A DNA stretch of 64,000 nt from positions 13,797,001 to 13,861,000 of the forward strand of contig OZ038530.1 in NCBI GenBank assembly GCA_964036665.1, in the 5' to 3' direction. Numbering within the stretch: the first letter of the stretch is position 1; each line of letters starts with the position of its first letter. A program made the translations under genes and the position numbers. Shown piece by piece: positions 59,301-64,000 of this stretch. The DNA is from Gordius sp. MW1. Lineage: Eukaryota; Nematomorpha; Gordioida; Gordea; Gordiidae. The notes below the pieces were generated by a model. The model saw nothing but the letters and a program-made list of their open reading frames with translations. It was not told where the DNA came from and ran no database searches.

Positions 59301-62300
59301 GAGTTATATTAAGAAAATAATCTCCTTCCCGAGTGTTGATAACAAAATACTAAATTATAATTCGTTTCATACCAAGAAGGTGTTATAATATACCTGTCAA
59401 GTATAAAATATGTAATACTGGTGAGCCTTAAATTAAATTAAAGTAATCACGTTTAAATAAGTAAAACTCTAATATAATTCAGAGAACAACAATTTTTGAC
59501 CTCGCCTTTAAGTGTTTTTAACGACTAGAAATTAACTAGCATAAACGAAGGTCAAGTGGTGTAATAACTTTTTAAATCCTTACTCCCCGGACGGAGTTAA
59601 AGGTATTTTGCTTACACTAACAACGATGAGATTGTAAAAGAACCAGCCTAGCTACAAATAAAAGCTGGTGCCAAGTTTTTAAGCTACGCATTGGATAAAA
59701 TCGAACATATTGATTGCGCTAGACAAGTGGTTAAAAATGTTTAGAGACCACCAAATAATTTTTAAACCTAAACGGGCTAAGAATTTGTGAGAAAATAAAT
59801 TCATCATGTGATTTATAAAAAAAAATTATCGAACCCCGATTTTATAACATGGCTGCTTTAAAGGGCTACATAAATTTCCATAATTTATAACTTATTTTAA
59901 TTATGATTTGAAATTTCATAAATTTGGCTCAATGAGATATTTTATAAGTGTATTATATTGTCACTTTTTCCTTTAATTATATAATATTTTTAATAATAGA
60001 TTATATCCAAACAAAATTAAGAAATAAATTGAATTTTCTATCAAATATAACTAAATTATTGATACATATCGATTAAATCATCATTTTTCTGGCAGGGCAA
60101 CTCTGAAGTTCGGGCATGGGCAGGTAAATTAGTATATATTAAAACTCGGGCCTTCGGCCCTCGTGGGAAGGGGGAGAAGGGAAGGGAAGAGGGGAAGGGA
60201 AGGGGGGACGACTCATCTGTACTTCGTATAAATGTATCATATTTGCTATGCAATTTATGGGCGAGAAAGGTGGGAAGGGGCGAGAATGCCTATAGGGGGG
60301 TATTAAATGCCTAATGATTAATTAATTATTTATACAAATTTTCCATTATAGGCAAAATGTAATATAGGCAAAATGTAATATAGGCAAGGGTTAGGGTTAG
60401 ATTTAGTGTTTGCATCTAGTTGCGTATTACATTAGTTTTTATGGCCTTTAGTGATTATGGGTCTAACAAACATTATATTATAAAACAACACAATGTTAAG
60501 AATTTGCAGAATTGTTGGGAGAAATTTTTTGTTGAATTTGAACAATTTTTAATTAAAAAAATCAAAAATTTGGCCAATGGTCACTTTTTCTCTATTGGTC
60601 AGTACCAACAGATACTCTATAAGTCAATGATAGCCAAAAAACGGAAAAAAAAATTTTGATGCTCACTTTGGCCAATGGTCATTTTTTTCCATTGGTCAGC
60701 AGCCAGCACACGGTAAAAGTGGATATAAATTCATAAGAGTAAAAAAAACGAAAAAAAAATTTTCGAATCACATTTTGGCCAATGGTCATTTTTTTCCATT
60801 GATCAGCAGCCAGGACACGGTAAAAGTGGATATAAATTCATAATAGTCAAAAAAAACAACAAAAAAAAGTTTTCGAATCACATTTTGGCCAATGGTCATT
60901 TTATTCCATTGGTCAGCAGCCAGCGGACGGCCAAAAAGTCATAATAGCAATGGTAGGAACAGGAACAATCATAATAGTCAAAAAAAAACGAAAAAAATAA
61001 TTTCGATTCACATTTTGGCCAATGGTCATTTTTTCAATCGGTCAGGAGCCAGCGGACGGCCAAAAAGTCATAATAGCAATGGTAGTAACAGGAACAATCC
61101 TAATAGTAAAAAAAAACGAAAAAATAAACTCGGATTCACATTTTGGCCAATGGTCATTTTTTTCATTGGTCAGCAGCCAACGGACGGCCAAAAAGTCTTA
61201 TTATCAATGATAGTAACAAGAACAATCATAAGAGTCAAAAAAAACTCCGGGATTCTAACCCAAAAACTAGTTAAATTGCATAGCAATTAAAAGTAAACAA
61301 CTTTTATTTATGTTTATTATATAACATTGGTCAGCAGCCAGCGGACGTCCAAAAAGTCATAATAGCAATGGTAGAAACAGGAACAATCATAATAGTCAAA
61401 AAAAACGAAAAAAATAATTTCGATTCACATTTTGGCCAATGGTCATTTTTTTCATTGGTCAGCAGCCAGCGGACGGCCAAAAATTCTTATTATCAATGAT
61501 AGTAACAAGAACAATCATAAGAGTCAAAAAAACTCCGGGATTCTAACCCCAAAACTAGTTAAATTGCATAGCAATTAAAAAGTAAACAACTTTTATTTAT
61601 GTTTATTATATAACTAGTTAAATTGCATAGCATTAAAGTAAACAACTTTTATCTATGTTTATTATATAATAGATAATTTAACAAATCTTATATATAACAC
61701 ACCGAGGGAGATAAAGATGAGGGGTGGGGCACCTCTTATGCATTAATTTAAAAAATAACACAGCGAGGGAGATACAGATGAGGGGTGGGGCACCTCTTTC
61801 TCATGCATTAATTTAAAAAATCGATAACCTAATATACCCAATGCAAATAGATAGGAGGGTAACGGACGGACAACGGACGGACGGACGGACGGACAACAAA
61901 AAACGAGCCCATAAATTGCATAGCAATTAAAATTGACCAGAATGGGTTTAGCAGAAGAATTTTAACAAATCTCACCTCTGATCTAAAACCTGGTAGTAAA
62001 ATACTTTCAAAACAACCTAATTTGAAAATCTGGGCCAGATAAGACCTATCCCCAACCTATGAGAGGCCCGTATCCCTGATTTTAAGAACTTAATAATATG
62101 CCAAAAGAAGCTAAAAAATTCTGAAATTGCACATCTCACAAGTTTCATTGTACCTTCAAAAGGAAAATTATTTAAACTTGAAAAAACTTTAAGACATAGT
62201 GACTATTCAAATAATAGACAAATTGTTAAGTGGCATCAAGACTTTTCAATTATGAACCTAATGGCAGTATTCAATAAATCTCACCATTTTTGAGTACCCC

Positions 62301-63770
62301 AGCTATGGGCACGTATACTACAGGAGGTTTTTGTGGACAATTAGTTTGAGCTTGTATCAAGGGTGGTATTTTAGAGCAATACTCTTCAGGTTTCATAGGG
62401 TTTGGGGAAGTATTAGGCAGTTTGGGGGTCTTTTGTAAAGTAGGGAGCTCTTCAGATGATGATGCTGTGACAATTTTGCTTGCAATTGTGAGTAAGGTGT
62501 TATCAGTGGGATTGATCTCCTCATGATCTTCATCAGTTATAGATGTATTCATTCCAGATGAAGTGGGCAAATCTACAAACATTTTAACCCAAACATTATA
62601 AAACTATCATTGTGTAGATCAATTGTGTTATTAAAGAAATTAATATGAATAGAAATCATCAATTAGTTGTTGCATTTCATTTTCTACAACCAAGCCAAAA
62701 AAACTATGAATGATTTTCATTTATATTATAAAATTTTACGAAAGTTAATATTATCTGTATTTTAATCAATCAGATCATTACCATTATTTAGCAACTGGAA
62801 ACATGCAGTACACACCCTAGAAAGTTTGAAATCCATAGAGGGCAATGTTAATCTCTTGTTACAACAAGCAGAGCACAGAATCTTATATTTAAACATAAAA
62901 AAAATGATTTATGATATAAAACCAATTTTATAGTATAATGTATCAGTCAAAGACAAAATATTTTACTTTTCCACAAGCCCTACAATGATGTCGCCGTCTT
63001 ACAATGGTAAACTTTTGATCACAATACATACAAGCATCAGCTTGATCATCTGGTATCCAAAATGGTTTTTCATAGCCAAGCATAGAATTTATTCTATGAG
63101 GCATTGTTGAATCTGAAGGGGGCACAGGATATTGAATACTACTTTGTGTATTGCTGTTGGAAACATCATTTAAAGAAGAATTTGTTAAAGCATTATGTTT
63201 ATTTGAGTTAAATGGTGTATTATTATTATAATGGATTAATGAGGGTTTAGAGTCAGGCCGTGTATCTGCTGTCAAAAATGGATTATAAATGCCTCCTGGA
63301 ATTTCAAAGTTGTTAGGTTGACTTAATTCATCCGATTGCATTCCAATTTCAAAACTAGAGGTATGACCCAATCGAGTACTAGTTGCATACGGATATTCTG
63401 AGTCCTTGAGAGAAGTTACAGGCAATGTACACAAATCAGATATATTAGGGCAAGTAGATACTGGCATAGATAAGTGACTTAAATCATGATTCCTTTTGGA
63501 ATGAGGTTCTGGCAGCAAATTGTTTTTTTCAGCTGTAACATTGGCTAATAGATCAGGTAGGTTTTGATGTTCATGAAAAAGTTTATCACTCCTTTGAAAT
63601 TCTTTAAAATCATTATTCGTGTTTTGAGATTTATTTGAAGGGTCTAAAATTTATGATATAACATATGTAAATAATTCTTTGAAAAACTTAGATTAAAATA
63701 CAAAGTTATAGTTACCGTCATTCAAATTTTGAAAATCATCTAAAATAGTCCCTATAACACAATTTTCCAT
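44334..63770 (-). CDS. ZFYVE9: SARA / zinc finger FYVE protein 9, complete, about 1212 aa
   Basis: Endosomal anchor that presents Smad2/3 to TGF-beta-type receptors. Exons, 5' to 3': 63716-63770, 62967-63643, 62782-62881, 62285-62572, about 55852-56106, 54458-54685, 52988-53230, 52155-52514, 51253-51335, 51060-51164, 50413-50581, 49640-49859, 45802-46185, 45493-45645, 44917-45055, 44334-44513. All phases close. The FYVE domain spans exons 2-3 ([30 protein letters not shown]). The Smad-binding domain spans exons 4-5 ([25 protein letters not shown]). The family C-terminal domain follows ([71 protein letters not shown]). The first ATG in frame was chosen. The exon 5 donor is uncertain (55852 or 55936). 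Symbol given by resemblance; an invertebrate single-copy SARA would precede the ZFYVE9/16 split. Confidence 0.94.
45124..45275. repeat. GGGCGTAGCCAG-type element, copy 7
   Basis: ATGGGGTAGCCAGCATTGG to TTGACTACGCCCAT with the family core. It lies in the SARA intron between 45056 and 45492. Confidence 0.8.
46773..49434. mobile_element. 2.66-kb hAT-like non-autonomous element with GAGAC arrays
   Basis: It begins TAGTGTTTCG and ends with the inverse-type CGCATCACTA. Both sides carry the identical 8-mer AAATTCGT (46765-46772 and 49435-49442), the classic hAT target duplication. The subterminal regions are tandem CTCGTCTCGG/GAGAC arrays (about 46778-46905 and 49283-49425), the right one including a long hairpin. 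The interior (46950-48290) is AT-rich with no transposase frame. 48295-49283 holds Helentron-like repeats. It sits in the SARA intron 46186-49639 and takes up most of it. Confidence 0.8.
48295..49283. repeat. Helentron-like repeat block duplicated at 61037-61932
   Basis: Units with CAGCCAGCGGACGGCC and TTTTGGCCAATGGTCATT lead into copies of AAATTGCATAGCAATTAAAA, a CGGA-rich microsatellite and the terminal phrase CGAGCCCATAAATTGCATAG. The same series in the same order recurs at 61037-61932 with only small differences. A degenerate tRNA-type B box (inverse of GGGATTCTAACCC) occurs at about 48517 and 48803. Confidence 0.85.
50185..50296. repeat. GGGCGTAGCCAG-type element, copy 8 (degenerate)
   Basis: Only the G-rich start, ATGATTTAGG core and the end CTTAACTAAGCACATG resemble the family. 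SARA intron. Confidence 0.45.
51432..51634. mobile_element. hAT-type miniature element, CGGCTGGG family, copy 2 (203 bp)
   Basis: The terminal inverted repeats TAGTTTTGGTAAAACGGCTG and CCCAGCCG..ACGCTA are flanked by perfect 8-bp duplications CAAAACAT (51424-51431 and 51635-51642). The interior holds further inverted GTCGAC-containing arms. It lies in a SARA intron. Confidence 0.92.
54234..54436. mobile_element. hAT-type miniature element of a second family (203 bp)
   Basis: Perfect terminal inverted repeats begin TAGAGTTGTTAAATTGCTAA and run for 25 bp. The flanking 8-mers ACAAGGAG (54226-54233) and ACAGGGAG (54437-54444) differ at one base. The interior is GC-richer with AGCAC/GCTCG motifs. 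Its right duplication ends only about a dozen bases from the 5' splice site of the SARA exon at 54458-54685. Confidence 0.92.
54890..54984. repeat. Partial CGGCTGGG-family hAT miniature element
   Basis: Right-hand family sequence only: AAAGGTCGACCAAACAAAAC followed by CGACACTA. The matching left terminal repeat is not recognisable. SARA intron. Confidence 0.6.
56165..56958. mobile_element. Helentron-like element with four about 165-bp core repeats, split by a hAT insertion
   Basis: Four diverged tandem units (starts near 56185, 56335, 56500 and 56640) share GTAGGCAAAGATTT, AAAGCAACAAG..GGACA and a GCCTCG..CCGGGGTCAGA phrase. They are followed by GAGCCCATAAATTGCAT, the terminal phrase seen at 49283, 58800 and 61925. 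The remaining GCATAGCAATTAAAA comes after the inserted hAT element at 56817-56941. The layout (core tandem repeats then a palindromic 3' end) fits Helentron-associated elements. No left terminus was identified. Confidence 0.65.
56817..56941. mobile_element. hAT-type miniature element, CGGCTGGG family, copy 3 (125 bp)
   Basis: TAGTGTTGTTAAAACGGCTG to CAGCCGC..ACAACACCA. The flanks TTGCATAT (56809-56816) and TTGCATAG (56942-56949) match at 7 of 8 positions. It is nested in the 3' end of the Helentron-like repeat. Confidence 0.88.
57502..57676. repeat. GGGCGTAGCCAG-type element, copy 9
   Basis: ATGGGCGTAACCAGAATTGG at the left, the full family core, a long C run and GGCTAGGCCCT at the right. 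SARA intron. Confidence 0.75.
58160..58265 (-). repeat. tRNA-derived (SINE-like) segment, copy 1
   Basis: The minus strand reads GGGTTCGAATCCCGAGAGGC, a perfect Pol III B box with T-arm. A possible A-box region (CTGTGGCCCAAGGC) precedes it. The folded length is about 95 nt and the anticodon arm is irregular, so this is a tRNA-derived repeat, not a working tRNA. A second copy is nearby. Confidence 0.55.
58436..58510 (-). repeat. tRNA-derived (SINE-like) segment, copy 2
   Basis: The minus strand has GATGTGGGTTCGAATCCCGG preceded by CCTATGCCTCTACT, parallel to copy 1 about 270 bp away. The flanking repeat context is the same. Confidence 0.55.
60243..61926. mobile_element. About 1.7-kb Helentron-like element with terminal 20-bp inverted repeats and tandem core
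   Basis: TTGCTATGCAATTTATGGGC at 60243 is the exact inverse of the phrase GCCCATAAATTGCATAGCAA near 61907-61926. Between them is a tandem array of about 100-130 bp units (GGCCAATGGTCATT at about 60573, 60669, 60777, 60886, 61017, 61147, 61435), copies of the AATTGCATAGCAATT palindrome, and a (CGGA)n microsatellite just before the right end. No coding sequence. These features fit Helentron-associated non-autonomous elements; assignment by architecture only. Confidence 0.65.
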
Positions 63771-63778
63771 TGTATCAT
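63752..63778 (-). promoter_or_regulatory. Upstream ATG frame overlapping the SARA start codon
   Basis: An ATG eight bases upstream of the chosen start opens a nine-codon frame ending in TAG at 63752, out of frame with and overlapping the main start. If it lies in the mRNA leader it could reduce initiation at the SARA start. Confidence 0.4.
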
Positions 63779-64000
63779 TTTTCAAAAAAATCTAACTCGT
63801 TACATTTTCTTAACTACACGATTTTGTTAAACACATGATACTTAACGAATTATATCTTGTAAAAGTTTGCAGTCCTACGTGGCCTGATGACCCAAAATCT
63901 AGTCCAAAACTTAAATATCGCTTTGAAGGCAACCCTGCATTAGGGCGGGCGTAGACGTATGTTTTTAACAGTTTTTAAAGTAAATTGGATTATATCAAAT

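Noticed and set aside
60560-61500. Regularly spaced repeats reminiscent of a CRISPR array
   Set aside because: The genome is animal, the units are about 100-130 bp and similar throughout with no unique spacers, and no cas genes exist. It is a tandem core of a mobile element.

Overview
This is a strongly AT-rich piece of an animal nuclear genome: split genes with GT-AG introns and many transposable elements. DUOX and SARA (ZFYVE9) are animal families, and IFT70 implies cilia. Nothing in the window fixes the phylum. All multi-exon models below were built by hand from splice signals, reading-frame phase and remembered family similarity; no alignment was run.

Layout. 1-13609 (minus): first 17 exons of a dual oxidase, running off the left edge before the EF-hand and NADPH-oxidase parts. 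Its third intron holds a complete Ty3/gypsy LTR element (6244-11296, 5-bp target duplication). 13610-16814: no convincing gene. 16815-18256 (minus): two-exon gene for an unrecognised, probably secreted protein (gene B). 19200-22230: decayed non-LTR retrotransposon with a restriction-like endonuclease end. 22230-26450: gene-free, mostly a 2.54-kb terminal-inverted-repeat element. 26540-28015 (plus): complete GEMIN2 with introns as short as 36 bp. 28480-30005 (minus): second two-exon unrecognised gene (gene A), with the same exon-intron plan as gene B. 30500-34240: inverted-repeat element, short Helitron, MULE transposase remnant and a 110-bp tandem array. 34386-44097 (plus): complete IFT70/TTC30 in 17 exons. 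44334-63770 (minus): complete SARA/ZFYVE9 in 16 exons, convergent with IFT70 (236 bp between stop codons).

The host genes have separate jobs: hydrogen peroxide production at membranes (DUOX), snRNP assembly (GEMIN2), ciliary transport (IFT70) and TGF-beta/Smad anchoring on endosomes (SARA). They do not form a pathway. The shared theme is that introns are packed with mobile elements: a nine-copy family of short elements ending in GGGCGTAGCCAG, hAT-type miniature elements with 8-bp target duplications, a 2.66-kb hAT-like element with GAGAC arrays, Helitron/Helentron-like elements with tandem cores and CGGA microsatellites, and palindromes. In contrast, GEMIN2 and IFT70 carry a class of 35-43 bp introns.

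Most worth following up: the gene A/gene B pair, the minimal introns, the roughly 100-residue extension in front of the DUOX peroxidase domain, the large transposase-less TIR and hAT-like elements, and the Helentron-like repeats.
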